A stretch of DNA of 64,000 nucleotides. It comes from Pseudoxanthomonas sp. (GTDB taxonomy: Bacteria; Pseudomonadota; Gammaproteobacteria; Xanthomonadales; Xanthomonadaceae). The stretch is from NCBI RefSeq assembly GCF_035999195.1, contig NZ_DASYGY010000004.1, positions 726,266 to 790,265 of the forward strand. The letters are read 5' to 3'. Positions 19,100 to 29,120 of the stretch are shown one piece after another (the first letter of the stretch is position 1; every line of letters starts with the position of its first letter). The position numbers were made by a program, and so were the translations under genes. The notes beneath the pieces are model-generated. The model ran no database searches. It saw only the letters and a list, made by a program, of their open reading frames with translations, and had not been told where the DNA came from.

Positions 19100-21277
19100 A
19101 TGCCCACCACGCCGCCGCCTCTCCCGACCACTGGCAACCAGCTCGTCGCGCTGCTGCATGAAGCCATGCAGTCTCCGCTGGAAGCGGCGTTCGCCGACGT
19201 GGTGGATGGGTTGCGCCAGCCCATGCTGGACCGGCTGGAGCGGATGGAACTGGATCGCGGTCCCTATCTGGAAGGGCTGCTGGCACTGAAGGACCGCCGT
19301 GAGGCGATCCTCCGGGGATTCCGCGAGGACATGACATCGGCCTGGCGGATCGCGGCGGACGGCGAAGCCGCGGCGGTCCGGTTCGGCGAAGAGCCGACCA
19401 GCAGCGTCAGCGGCCTGGGACTGGTCGAGGAGGACGAACTCGACGTCCGGCTGGCGACCGAGCACCTGGCCGAGGCGATCTCGCGCGAGTGGCAGTCCGA
19501 GCTGCTGCGCCTGAACGGATACCTGACCTGGCTGGACATGGGCGTGCGGCTCACGCCCGACAGCGCGCCGTATTCGCCATCGCGCATTGCGATGGCGGTG
19601 TACCGCGGCTTCGCGGCGGCGTCGCTGCCGGGCAACGTCCGCGCCCTGGCGGTGCAGTGCTGCGCGCGCGAGTTCGTCGAGGTGCTGGGTCCGATCTACG
19701 AAAACCTGCATGCTCGGCTGGTGCGTCGGCTGGGGCCGCAGGACAGCACGGGGCCGAGGGTGCGGCGCGCGCAGGCGATTCCCAGCAGTGGCGACGAAGC
19801 CTCCAGCGAGCCCGACTGGATGACGCGCTTCTTCGTCGAATGGGACCACGAGGACCACGAGACCGCCGCCGACGCCGCGACGCTGCCGCCGGCCCTGCAC
19901 CAGTTGCTGGAGGAGTCGCGGCACCAGCGGGCACGGGAGCAGGGCATGGCGCGTGCGGCCGGCGCACGCACGTCGCTGTCGCAGCGGGAACTGATCGTGG
20001 CGTTGACGCTGCTGCAGATCGCCTCGCCGGAAGTGCATGCCGAAGTGCTGGCCAATCCACGGCGGTTGCAGGCGGCGTTCAAGCAGCAGATCTTCCTGCA
20101 GGCCGCGCAGCTTGGCGTGGCGCCGGAAGCGGTGGCGATTTCGGAAGCGGACGAGAACGTCGTCGACCTGGTGGGCATGCTGTTCGAGGTGATCTTCCGC
20201 GAAAGCCACTTGGGCGAGGAACAGGTGCATGTGCTGGGGCGCCTGATGGCGCCGATGACGAAGGTCGCGCTGCAGGACCGCAAGCTGTTCCTGCAGGCCA
20301 GCCATTCGGCGCGGCGGTTGCTCAACCTGCTGGTGGAGGCGTGCGACGGCAACCCGGGCGAGAACGATGCCCAGCGCCTGTTGCTGGAAAAGGTGAAGGA
20401 CACCGTGCAGCGCCTCGTCGCGGACTTCGACGAAAGCCAGTCGGTGTTCCGCGCCGCGCGGAGCGACTTCAACGATTTCTATGTGCATTACCGCGCGGAA
20501 GCGGAGAAGGTGGAACAGGCGTTGGCCGCCGAACAGCAGGCGCGCGACGCCGAGGCCGACCTGCTGGCCGGTTTCGCCGCCTCACTGGACGCGCGCCTGC
20601 AGGGCGCGGACATGCCGGCGCCGATGCGCGACGTGTTGCTCGCCGGGTGGCCCGCCTATGCGGCGCGCATGCAGGCGCTCAACAAGCCGCAGGCCGCGCC
20701 AATGATGCTGGACGGCCTGCTGCGCGCCGTCGACGACGCCCAGGTCCGTCAGGACGTGCGCGCCTGGCATGCCGCCCTGGACTGGTTGCAGCCCATGTGG
20801 ATGGCGTCGGGCCAGGCGCGACCTGCCATCGCCGCCCTGCGGGAGCAGCTGTTCTCGCGTCTGGTCGCGCCCCACGAGGCGGCGGAACACGCCGCGCCGC
20901 CGCAGCCCGTTGCGCCCGCGACACCGGCGCCGACCACCGTGCTGCCCGGCCTGCTGGAAGCGCAGGAGTGGATGGAGGGTCTGCAGCACCTGGATCCGGT
21001 GATGACCGCCTACTTCCAGGGCCTGCGCGAAGGCAGTTGGCTGGACTTCGTCGACAAGGACAACCGCGTGCAGGCCGGACGGCTGAGCTGGATCAGTCCG
21101 TTCTCGCGGCGCATGATGTTCGTCAACCGCGCGGGCGCGCGCATCTGCGTGGCGTCGGTGCAGGAACTGGTGGTGATGGCGCAGCTCGGGCGCGTGCGCA
21201 TGCATCGCGACGAGGACGCGTTCTACAGCGCCATGCAGGGCGTGGTGGACCGGTTGGTGACCCCCGACGCGGATTGA
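19100..21277 (+). CDS. DUF1631 family protein, paralogue 1
   Basis: A 725-residue cytoplasmic protein with no signal or membrane segment, predicted to be almost entirely helical. N-terminal part (LHEAMQSPLEAAFADVVDG, YLTWLDMGV) and C-terminal part (WLDFVDKDNRVQAGRLSWIS followed by RRMMFVNRAGARICVAS) match the DUF1631 family. The C-terminal VQAGRLSWIS...RMMFVNRAG phrase recalls beta-barrel PilZ-like elements, but the PilZ RxxxR signature is not obvious. Function unknown; old labels such as thymidine phosphorylase have no support here. A similar gene follows directly, so this is a tandem duplication. Confidence 0.85.
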   Translation: MPTTPPPLPTTGNQLVALLHEAMQSPLEAAFADVVDGLRQPMLDRLERMELDRGPYLEGLLALKDRREAILRGFREDMTSAWRIAADGEAAAVRFGEEPTSSVSGLGLVEEDELDVRLATEHLAEAISREWQSELLRLNGYLTWLDMGVRLTPDSAPYSPSRIAMAVYRGFAAASLPGNVRALAVQCCAREFVEVLGPIYENLHARLVRRLGPQDSTGPRVRRAQAIPSSGDEASSEPDWMTRFFVEWDHEDHETAADAATLPPALHQLLEESRHQRAREQGMARAAGARTSLSQRELIVALTLLQIASPEVHAEVLANPRRLQAAFKQQIFLQAAQLGVAPEAVAISEADENVVDLVGMLFEVIFRESHLGEEQVHVLGRLMAPMTKVALQDRKLFLQASHSARRLLNLLVEACDGNPGENDAQRLLLEKVKDTVQRLVADFDESQSVFRAARSDFNDFYVHYRAEAEKVEQALAAEQQARDAEADLLAGFAASLDARLQGADMPAPMRDVLLAGWPAYAARMQALNKPQAAPMMLDGLLRAVDDAQVRQDVRAWHAALDWLQPMWMASGQARPAIAALREQLFSRLVAPHEAAEHAAPPQPVAPATPAPTTVLPGLLEAQEWMEGLQHLDPVMTAYFQGLREGSWLDFVDKDNRVQAGRLSWISPFSRRMMFVNRAGARICVASVQELVVMAQLGRVRMHRDEDAFYSAMQGVVDRLVTPDAD

Positions 21278-21308
21278 GCCCGCATGCAAGCCGCGTGCCG
21301 TGCGGGCT
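21277..21308 (+). terminator. Stem-loop at end of DUF1631 paralogue 1
   Basis: AGCCCGCA beginning at the last base of the stop codon pairs with TGCGGGCT at 21301-21308, followed by a short TTT run. The loop is 16 bases, so a weak intrinsic terminator or processing hairpin between the two DUF1631 genes. Confidence 0.5.
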
Positions 21309-21450
21309 TTCCCTGAGGTAACGTGTTGCGCGGCATCAAACTGCCGAGGCCATCACGGTTGCCCGTCGGCATGATTTCCTACGATGTCGGCGCGGATCCC
21401 CCGTCCGTATCCCCCACCTTCCTTTCGCCCGTCAGGGCGGGGACCCCTGC

Positions 21451-23763
21451 ATGTCGAATGTCCTCAACATCGCCGACCGCCCCGGGCGCGACACGCGCCT
21501 GCTGGAGCAGGCGCGCGACGCCGCGATCCCGCCGCTGGTCGATGCCTTCGCGGTGGCGCTGGGCCGTTTCGACGATGCGCTGTTCGACCGCGCCGAGCGC
21601 GCTGGTCCGTCGCAGATGGCCTTCCTGGATGCGATGCGCGAACTGCGCCGCCGGCGCGACGACATCATTGGGCGGTTCCGTGGCCAGCTGCAGCGCTCGT
21701 GGAAGGCGCTGGAGGCCGGGCAGCCGCTGCCGATCGAGCAGGTGTTCCTGGAATCGGCCGAGGACACCCTGAGCCTGGTCTCCGAGCAGGAACTGGAATC
21801 GCGCCTGGCCGTGCGCAACTTCGCCAGCGTCATCCAGCGCGAGTGCAAGCCGGTCCTGGCGCGGCTGGACCGCCGCCTGGGCTGGATCGCCGGCGACATC
21901 GCACTGGACGCGGACCTCAACCCCATCGGCCCCGAGCACATCGGCGTGGCCGTGCACCAGGCATTCGCGGGTTGCGATCTGGCGCCCGACGTGCGGCTGG
22001 TGGTGATCAAACTGTGCGAGCGCGACTTCGTGCCCGCCATCGCGCGCATCTACGCCGCGCTCGACCAGCGCCTGATGCAGGTCGGGGTGATGCCCGAGCT
22101 GCCGGCGCGCCGTGCGCCGGCATCGCCCGCCGCCGCGGCGACCGAGGAACTGGACGGCCCGGGTGACGGTGAAGAACCGGGCGCCCCGGCCTGGGCGGCG
22201 CGCTTCCTCAACCGCATGGCCGGCGTCAGCCGCGGCCTGCAGGCCAGTCAGTCGGCGGCGCCGCCGGCCGGGTTCGGCGAGGTGCCGCCGGGCTACGCGT
22301 CCGGACCGGGCGCGCAGGGCGTGCTGCTGGAGGCCCTGCACCATCTGCTGCAGGAATCGCGCCGCGGCCGCGACGCCGGCGAGGCGCCGGAACCGCGTGC
22401 CGTCGATCCGCGCCAGCGCGACCTGTCCCAGCGCGAAATGCTGTCCGTCCTGTCGCTGCTGCAGGCCTCGCCCAGCGCCACGCTGCGCGCCGCCATCGGC
22501 GACACCGGCGAGTCGCTGTCGCAGCGGCTGAAGAACGAAGTGCTGAGCAGCGCCACCCAGTTGGGCGTGGATCCGTCGCAGGCGCGCCTGGCGCCGGTCG
22601 ACGAGGACGCCATCGACCTGGTCGGCATGCTGTTCGACGTGATGCTGGACGAGCGCGATCTGGAGGGCCGTCCGCGCGAACTGATCGGCCGGCTGGTGGT
22701 GCCGTTCGTCAAGGTGGCGCTGCTGGACCGCCGCATGTTCGTGCAGAAGACCCATCCCGCGCGTCGTCTGCTCAACGTGCTGGCCGAGGCCTGCGAGGGC
22801 AACAACGGCGAGAGCGCGGCCGAGCGCACGCTGCTGACCAAGGTGGAGGAAGTGGTCGACCGCCTGGTCGCCGAATTCAACGAGAACCTCGCGATCTTCC
22901 TGACCCTGGAAGAGGAATTCCGCGCCTTCCTCGAGCAGCACCGCCGCCGCATCGAGATCGCAGAGCGCCGCGCCGCCGAAATCCAGCGTGGCCAGGAGCG
23001 CCTCGAAGCCGCGCGTGCGCGCATGACGGCGGAACTCGACGAGCGCCTGGGCGACCGGCGCGTGCCGCAGGCGATCGAGGACTTCCTGCGCCAGCCGTGG
23101 GCGCACCACGTCACCATGACGGTGCTGCGCGAGGGCGACGACGGCCCCGGGCTGCGCGAGTCGCTCGCGCTCGCCGACGGCATCCTCGAGGAACTGACCG
23201 AAGCCCAGCGCCATGTGGTGGGCAAGCCGTGGCTGCAGGCCTGGCGCGCGGGCATGCTGAAGGTGTTCGCCAGCGTCGGCATGAACCAGGACGCGGCGGC
23301 CGGTGCCGTCGACGCCCTGCACGACACCCTGCAGGCGGTCGCGGCCGCCCGGCCCGACCTGGAAAAGGCGTTGCCGGAACTGCCGCAGGTGGTGTTGCCC
23401 AAGCCGGTCGCCGACGAGGACACCACGCCGATCCAGCTGGTGGGCGGTGCCGATACGCTCGACTTCGACCACAGCGATGCCGACCACTTCCGCGGCCTGC
23501 CCATCGGCACCTGGCTGGACTTCATCGACAAGGACAACAAGGTGCAGGCGGGCAAGCTGTCGTGGGTCAGCCCGATCTCGTCGCGCCTGCTGTTCGTCAA
23601 CCGTCGCGGCGTCCGCTTCTGCGTCGCGTCGCCGGAGGAACTGGCGGCGATGGTGCGGCTGGGTCGCCTGCGCACGCACCAGAGCGAGGATGCCTTCGAC
23701 AGTGCCATGCAGGGCGTGATCGAGCGCCTGGAGCCGGCCTCCCCGGCGGCCACGCCCGCCTGA
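21451..23763 (+). CDS. DUF1631 family protein, paralogue 2
   Basis: A 770-residue relative of the preceding gene. Shared blocks include the mid-protein DLVGMLFDVMLDERDL, LLNVLAEACEGNNGES (compare LLNLLVEACDGNPGEN), and the C-terminal TWLDFIDKDNKVQAGKLSW followed by SSRLLFVNRRGVRFCVAS. Region 440-520 (LEEEFRAFLEQHRRRIEIAERRAAEI) looks like coiled coil. Long Pro/Ala-rich linkers separate domains. Cytoplasmic, function unknown. Preceded by AGGGCGGGGACCCCTGC, without a perfect ribosome site. The duplication appears old, since identity is clear only in the conserved blocks. Confidence 0.87.
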   Translation: MSNVLNIADRPGRDTRLLEQARDAAIPPLVDAFAVALGRFDDALFDRAERAGPSQMAFLDAMRELRRRRDDIIGRFRGQLQRSWKALEAGQPLPIEQVFLESAEDTLSLVSEQELESRLAVRNFASVIQRECKPVLARLDRRLGWIAGDIALDADLNPIGPEHIGVAVHQAFAGCDLAPDVRLVVIKLCERDFVPAIARIYAALDQRLMQVGVMPELPARRAPASPAAAATEELDGPGDGEEPGAPAWAARFLNRMAGVSRGLQASQSAAPPAGFGEVPPGYASGPGAQGVLLEALHHLLQESRRGRDAGEAPEPRAVDPRQRDLSQREMLSVLSLLQASPSATLRAAIGDTGESLSQRLKNEVLSSATQLGVDPSQARLAPVDEDAIDLVGMLFDVMLDERDLEGRPRELIGRLVVPFVKVALLDRRMFVQKTHPARRLLNVLAEACEGNNGESAAERTLLTKVEEVVDRLVAEFNENLAIFLTLEEEFRAFLEQHRRRIEIAERRAAEIQRGQERLEAARARMTAELDERLGDRRVPQAIEDFLRQPWAHHVTMTVLREGDDGPGLRESLALADGILEELTEAQRHVVGKPWLQAWRAGMLKVFASVGMNQDAAAGAVDALHDTLQAVAAARPDLEKALPELPQVVLPKPVADEDTTPIQLVGGADTLDFDHSDADHFRGLPIGTWLDFIDKDNKVQAGKLSWVSPISSRLLFVNRRGVRFCVASPEELAAMVRLGRLRTHQSEDAFDSAMQGVIERLEPASPAATPA

Positions 23764-23837
23764 GTCCATCGCCTCCGCGCGGCTCCGCCGCGCTCTGTTA
23801 GCATCGCCGCACGGATGACCTAACGACGAGGGGCGCA

Positions 23838-24947
23838 ATGGCGGTCGAAGTTCGGGTACTGAAGGAAACCGCCGCCGGCGAGCGCCGCGTGGCCGCGACG
23901 CCGGAAACCGTCAAGAAGCTGATCGCCGCCGGTGCGCGCGTCCTCGTGGAGCGCGGGGCCGGCGAGGGCGCGGGCTTCGTCGACAGTGCGTATGCCGATG
24001 CGGGCGCCGACACGGTCGACAGCCAGGGTCGCGGCAGCGCCGATCTGGTCCTGTGCGTGCAGCCACCGTCGTCCGACGCCATCGCCGCCCTCAAGACGGG
24101 TGCCACGCTGGTGGGCATGCTGCAGCCCGCCGCCGATCCGTCCCGCGCCGCCGCGCTTCAGGCGAACGGCATCCAGGCCTTCCCGCTCGAGCGCTTGCCG
24201 CGCACCACGCGTGCGCAGGCGATGGACGTGCTCAGCTCGCAGGCCGGCATGGCCGGCTACAAGGCGGTGCTGATCGCCGCGCAGCTGGCGCCGCGCTTCT
24301 TTCCGATGCTGACCACAGCCGCCGGCACGATCCGGCCATCGAAGGTCCTGATCGTCGGTGCGGGTGTCGCGGGGCTGCAGGGCGTCGCCACCGCCAAGCG
24401 CCTGGGGGCGCAGGTGGAAGGCTTCGACGTGCGGCCGGAAACGCGCGAGCAGATCGAATCGCTGGGCGGCAGGTTCCTCGATCTCGGCGTCAGTGCGGCC
24501 GGCGAAGGCGGCTACGCGCGCCAGCTGACCGACGAGGAGCGCGCGCTGCAGCAGCAGCGGCTGGCCGATCATCTGAAAGGCATCGACGTGGTGGTGTGCA
24601 CCGCGGCCGTGCCCGGACGTCCGGCACCGAAGATCATCACCACGACGATGGTCGAGGGCATGAAGCCGGGCAGCGTCATCGTGGATCTCGCCGCGGAAAC
24701 CGGCGGCAACTGCGAACTCACGCGGCCCGGCGAGACCTATGCGCACAACGGCGTCACCGTCGCCGGCCCCCTGAATCTCGCCAGCCAGGGCGCCGTGCAC
24801 GCCAGCGAAATGTACGCGCGCAACGTGCTGAATTTCGTCGCGCTGTTCGTCAAGGATGGCGCGCTGCAGTTCGACTGGGACGACGAACTGCTGGCCAGGA
24901 CGGTGTGGCCGGAGCGGCCCGCCGTAGTGGCCAACGCCGCCGCCTGA
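23838..24947 (+). CDS. pntAA: NAD(P) transhydrogenase subunit alpha, part 1 (PntAA)
   Basis: A 369-residue soluble NAD(H)-binding domain I of the proton-translocating transhydrogenase, which uses the proton gradient to make NADPH from NADH. VRVLKETAAGERRVAATPE at the N-terminus, the NAD-binding VLIVGAGVAGLQGVATAKRL near residues 172-191, DVRPETREQIESLGG, and MKPGSVIVDLAAETGGNCEL are diagnostic. The gene stops after domain I, as in split-subunit organisms. Unusually, the partner genes pntAB and pntB lie about 1.9 kb further on, behind an opposing operon. Its stop is three bases from the convergent DUF3106 gene. Confidence 0.95.
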   Translation: MAVEVRVLKETAAGERRVAATPETVKKLIAAGARVLVERGAGEGAGFVDSAYADAGADTVDSQGRGSADLVLCVQPPSSDAIAALKTGATLVGMLQPAADPSRAAALQANGIQAFPLERLPRTTRAQAMDVLSSQAGMAGYKAVLIAAQLAPRFFPMLTTAAGTIRPSKVLIVGAGVAGLQGVATAKRLGAQVEGFDVRPETREQIESLGGRFLDLGVSAAGEGGYARQLTDEERALQQQRLADHLKGIDVVVCTAAVPGRPAPKIITTTMVEGMKPGSVIVDLAAETGGNCELTRPGETYAHNGVTVAGPLNLASQGAVHASEMYARNVLNFVALFVKDGALQFDWDDELLARTVWPERPAVVANAAA

Positions 24948-24950
24948 TCC

Positions 24951-25397
24951 TCAGCGATCCGGCCGCCGGTCGCGATCGCGTCTCGGCGGTGCGTGGTCGC
25001 GCATCCAGGCTTCGCGCTGTTCCGGCGTCATCTTTTTCCACTGCTCACGCAACGCATCGCGCTGTTCCGGCGTGAGCGTCTTCATGTGGCCATAGAGCGC
25101 ACGCGCCTGGCGGCGCTGCTCGGGGCTCATGTTCTCGAACCGCTTCATGCCGTGGCGCGCCTGCGCGCGCTGTTCCGGGGTGAGCGCCTGCCAGCGCTGC
25201 GCGCGTTCGAGCATCCGGGCACGTTCGTCCGGCTCGCGGTTCCAGCGATCGCGCACCGGCGCGATCAGCGCCTCGCGCTGCTGCGGCGTCAGTCGGTCCC
25301 AGTCGGGCAGGGACGCCGTCGAGGACTGGGCCAGAGCCTGGCCACCGGCCAGCGCCAGGCCCAGGACGAGGGTGCGGAGTAGGACAGGGGCGCTCAT
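24951..25397 (-). CDS. DUF3106 domain exported protein
   Basis: A 148-residue protein with a signal peptide (LLRTLVLGLALAGGQALAQS, cleavage after residue about 23). The mature part is a series of helical repeats containing L(T/S)PEQR: LTPQQREALI, LTPEQRAQAR, MSPEQRRQARALY, LTPEQRDALREQW and MTPEQREAWMRD, typical of DUF3106, ending in a basic Arg/Asp/Pro tail. Periplasmic, function unknown. Its ATG overlaps the upstream gene by four bases (ATGA), making it the last gene of a sigma factor - membrane protein - DUF3106 operon that recurs in Xanthomonadaceae. Confidence 0.85.
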   Translation of the reverse strand: MSAPVLLRTLVLGLALAGGQALAQSSTASLPDWDRLTPQQREALIAPVRDRWNREPDERARMLERAQRWQALTPEQRAQARHGMKRFENMSPEQRRQARALYGHMKTLTPEQRDALREQWKKMTPEQREAWMRDHAPPRRDRDRRPDR

Positions 25398-25786
25398 CGG
25401 GTCGACTCCATGGCGAGCGGCTGGGCATCGGCGGATGCCAGCCAGAGATACAGATCGGGATCCTCGTCCAGCGCGCTGGGCACGGCGAGTTCGTCGGCAA
25501 GACTGTCCCCCTGCGCGACCGTGGCCGTCACTGCGGGCGTGGTGGCCTGCGGCGCGCGGGGCAGCCATTGCAGGCCCAGGCCGACGGCGAGCACGGCGGA
25601 GAAGGCGGTGGCGGTCAGCCAGCGCCAGGTGCGTGTGCGGCCGGCGACCGGTGCCTGCGCGCTGGCGTCGTGGCGCGCGGCACGCAGGCGCATCAGCGTC
25701 TGCGGCGAGACCTGCGCCACCGCGGCACGGTGCAGGCGCCGGGCGTGCTGGTCGATGCCGATACCGTCATCGTGGGCGGGGTTCAT
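25394..25786 (-). CDS. Small membrane protein of the sigma-factor operon (anti-sigma candidate)
   Basis: A 130-residue protein with a cytoplasmic N-terminal half (DQHARRLHRAAVAQVSPQTLMRLRAAR), one membrane helix at about residues 56-77 (WLTATAFSAVLAVGLGLQWL) and an acidic periplasmic end (LDEDPDLYLWLA). It overlaps both neighbours by ATGA. The single-span architecture and the position immediately after a sigma-factor gene suggest an anti-sigma role, but the N-terminal part lacks a zinc-binding HxxxCxxC motif, so this remains inference. Confidence 0.75.
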   Translation of the reverse strand: MNPAHDDGIGIDQHARRLHRAAVAQVSPQTLMRLRAARHDASAQAPVAGRTRTWRWLTATAFSAVLAVGLGLQWLPRAPQATTPAVTATVAQGDSLADELAVPSALDEDPDLYLWLASADAQPLAMESTR

Positions 25787-26352
25787 CGGAATTCCTCCAG
25801 TTGCTTTTGCAGGGCCTCGCGCGCGCGGGACAGATGGGTCTTCACCGACCCTTCCGAGCAGCCCATCGCGCGGGCGGTGTCGGCCACGTCCAGTTCTTCC
25901 AGCACGCGCAGCGTGAACGCCTCGCGCTGCCGTGCGGGCAGGCCGCGCAAGGCCTGCACCAGACGTGTGTAGGCCTCGCGCTGGTCGTGGGTCTGCGCCG
26001 GACCGGCGCCCTGGTCGGGCGCCCAGTCCACCGGGCCCTCGTCGCCGCGGTCGCCGGTCGGCAGCAGCCAGCGCAGCCGGAAGCCGGCGCGGCGCTGCAG
26101 GTCGACGATACGCCGGCGCAGGATGCTCCAGAACAGCGGCGACCACTCCGCCGACGGCTTCTCGCGATAGGCCAGCATCTTCATCATGGCGTCCTGCACC
26201 GCATCCAGCGCGTCCTCGCGATGGCGCAGGCCGGCCTCGGCGAAGCGGAACGCCCGCGGTCCGATCTCGGCCAGGAACAGCTCGATGGTCGCCGCCAGCG
26301 GAGCGGGCGACGACGGTTCCGGCAACGGACTGGGAGAGGTGCTCACCAACAT
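25783..26352 (-). CDS. RNA polymerase sigma factor, sigma-70 family (ECF-type)
   Basis: A 189-residue alternative sigma factor. Region 2 is seen in FLAEIGPRAFRFAEAGLRHR and EDALDAVQDAMMKMLAYRE (region 2.2), then FWSILRRRIVDLQRR (2.3-2.4); region 4 in LVQALRGLPARQREAFTLRVLEELDVADTARAMGCSEGSVKTHLSRAREAL, whose helix-turn-helix recognises the -35 box. The linker carries an acidic insert (GDEGPVDWAPDQG). The ATG at 26352 gives a Pro/Ser-rich start. First gene of a three-gene operon with ATGA overlaps throughout, aimed at pntAA from the opposite strand; regulon unknown. Confidence 0.9.
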   Translation of the reverse strand: MLVSTSPSPLPEPSSPAPLAATIELFLAEIGPRAFRFAEAGLRHREDALDAVQDAMMKMLAYREKPSAEWSPLFWSILRRRIVDLQRRAGFRLRWLLPTGDRGDEGPVDWAPDQGAGPAQTHDQREAYTRLVQALRGLPARQREAFTLRVLEELDVADTARAMGCSEGSVKTHLSRAREALQKQLEEFR

Positions 26353-26375
26353 AGAGTAGCGGCCGCTGCCGTGAA

Positions 26376-26711
26376 TCAGCCGCGACGGTCGAGGCGTCGG
26401 TCGATGCGGTCGCCGCGCCGGTCCCCGCGCGCTTCGGCACGATCGCCCCGGTGGTCCTGGCGCGCATCGCTGCGGTCGCCCCGGCGCTCCAGCCGGTTTG
26501 CAACATGCGGACGGCCATGCCGGTCGGCCCACTGCGCGCGACGGTCGAACTGCCGTTCGATGCGATCGCCGCGCGCATCGAGACGCTGCTCGATGCGGTC
26601 GCCCTTGCGGTCCAGCCGGTGATCGATGCGGTCGCCGCGGTCGCCGGCGAATGCGGTGCCGGTAACGGCGAACAGGAGGACGGTCAGGCCCAGCAGTGGC
26701 ATGCGCTTCAT
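26376..26711 (-). CDS. Low-complexity Arg/Asp-rich exported protein
   Basis: A 111-residue protein with a signal peptide (MKRMPLLGLTVLLFAVTGTAFA, cleavage before GDRGDRID). The mature part is built of short repeats with the units DRIDHRLDRKG, DRIEQRLDARG, DRIERQFDRR and later GDRIDRRLDRRG, highly charged and likely unfolded or helical. The ATG at 26711 is set by a GAGGAA ribosome site and the signal peptide. It is next to, and in the same direction as, the sigma factor gene but separated by only 23 bp, so cotranscription is possible. Function unknown. Confidence 0.75.
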   Translation of the reverse strand: MKRMPLLGLTVLLFAVTGTAFAGDRGDRIDHRLDRKGDRIEQRLDARGDRIERQFDRRAQWADRHGRPHVANRLERRGDRSDARQDHRGDRAEARGDRRGDRIDRRLDRRG

Positions 26712-26878
26712 GGCGGGTTCCTCGGTGGAATGGGGTGGGTGTGGCGGGAAGGAGAACGCCCCACGCGGCCGCAGGTTGACGCGGTCACGGGATCCGCGCC
26801 CGGGTTCAGGTGCGGTTATGATGCGGACGCACCGGGCCACGCCCGTGCCTCGACAACGTGGACAGGATGGGGGAGCGG

Positions 26879-27189
26879 ATGAGCGACGGGTTCGTGGCGC
26901 TGTACATCTTCATGCTGGCGGCCATCGCCGGGCACGTGATCATTTCGCGGGTGCCGGTGATCCTGCACACGCCGCTGATGTCCGGCAGCAACTTCATCCA
27001 CGGCATCGTGCTGATCGGCGCGATGGTCGTGCTGGGCCACGCCGATACCACGCTGGAGAAGGCCATCGGCTTCGTCGCGGTGTTGCTGGGCGCCGGCAAC
27101 GCGGCCGGCGGTTACGTGGTGACCGAGCGCATGCTGGAGATGTTCAAGAGCAGCAAGCCATCCCCGCGCACGCAGGCGGAGAGCGGCAA

Positions 27190-27193
<4 letters not shown>
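26879..27193 (+). CDS. pntAB: NAD(P) transhydrogenase subunit alpha, part 2 (PntAB)
   Basis: A 104-residue membrane protein with three helices: GFVALYIFMLAAIAGHVI, GIVLIGAMVVLGH and AIGFVAVLLGAGNAAGGYVV; VILHTPLMSGSNFIHGIVL is diagnostic for this half of transhydrogenase domain II. Of three in-frame starts (GTG 26858, ATG 26867, ATG 26879) the last is favoured by the GGGAG just upstream and by MSDGFVALY. Stop overlaps pntB by ATGA. It must have a promoter of its own since pntAA is distant. Confidence 0.92.
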
Positions 27194-28581
<1,388 letters not shown>

Positions 28582-28596
28582 GCCGGCCGTTCCGTT

Positions 28597-29010
28597 TCAG
28601 CGCGTCCACCACGCCGCCAGCAGCGGCGCCACCAGCAGCGCCACCCCATCCAACGGCGTGGTGGTCAGGGAAATCAGCGTCCACGCGTGGTGCGCGCCCA
28701 GTCGCAGCACCGAATCCCACGGGGCAAGCCCGAACGGGAATCCCATCTGGGTGGCGGCGATGGTCCACAACGCCAGCACGGAGACCGCCGCGGTGACCAG
28801 GGCGGCCAGCACCGCGCGGCGCATGCCGGCGGCCATGCCGCCCAGACGCACCACCAGCACCACGTCCAGCGCCACCAGCAAGGCCATCCAGCCGGCCTGC
28901 CGCTGCAGGTAGACCGCCAGCGCCACCCAGATCACCAGCACGCAGGCGCTGGCCAGCACGAGCATCAGGGGAACAAGCCAACGGGCGGTGCGACGCGGGG
29001 CGGGGGACAT
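28597..29010 (-). CDS. Four-helix membrane protein, unknown
   Basis: A 137-residue protein with four hydrophobic stretches at about residues 11-34, 40-58, 65-86 and 113-134 (ending LLVAPLLAAWWTR). The N-terminus is basic (MSPAPRRTARWL). I recognise no family or catalytic motif. It lies convergent to pntB with a 15-bp gap, and its start is about 110 bp from the divergent sufT gene. Confidence 0.65.
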   Translation of the reverse strand: MSPAPRRTARWLVPLMLVLASACVLVIWVALAVYLQRQAGWMALLVALDVVLVVRLGGMAAGMRRAVLAALVTAAVSVLALWTIAATQMGFPFGLAPWDSVLRLGAHHAWTLISLTTTPLDGVALLVAPLLAAWWTR

Positions 29011-29120
29011 GGAGACTCCGGCAGGGCCGCCAAGGATACGGCCTGAACGCGACCGCCGGGGCGCGGGCGCTACAATGGGCCGCCTTGCAGCGCCCCGTGC
29101 GCGCCCCCATCTGGTCCGGC

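Noticed and set aside
19100..23763. Thymidine phosphorylase label for DUF1631 proteins
   Set aside because: Some family members carry this name in databases from memory, but no phosphorylase motif is visible in either protein.
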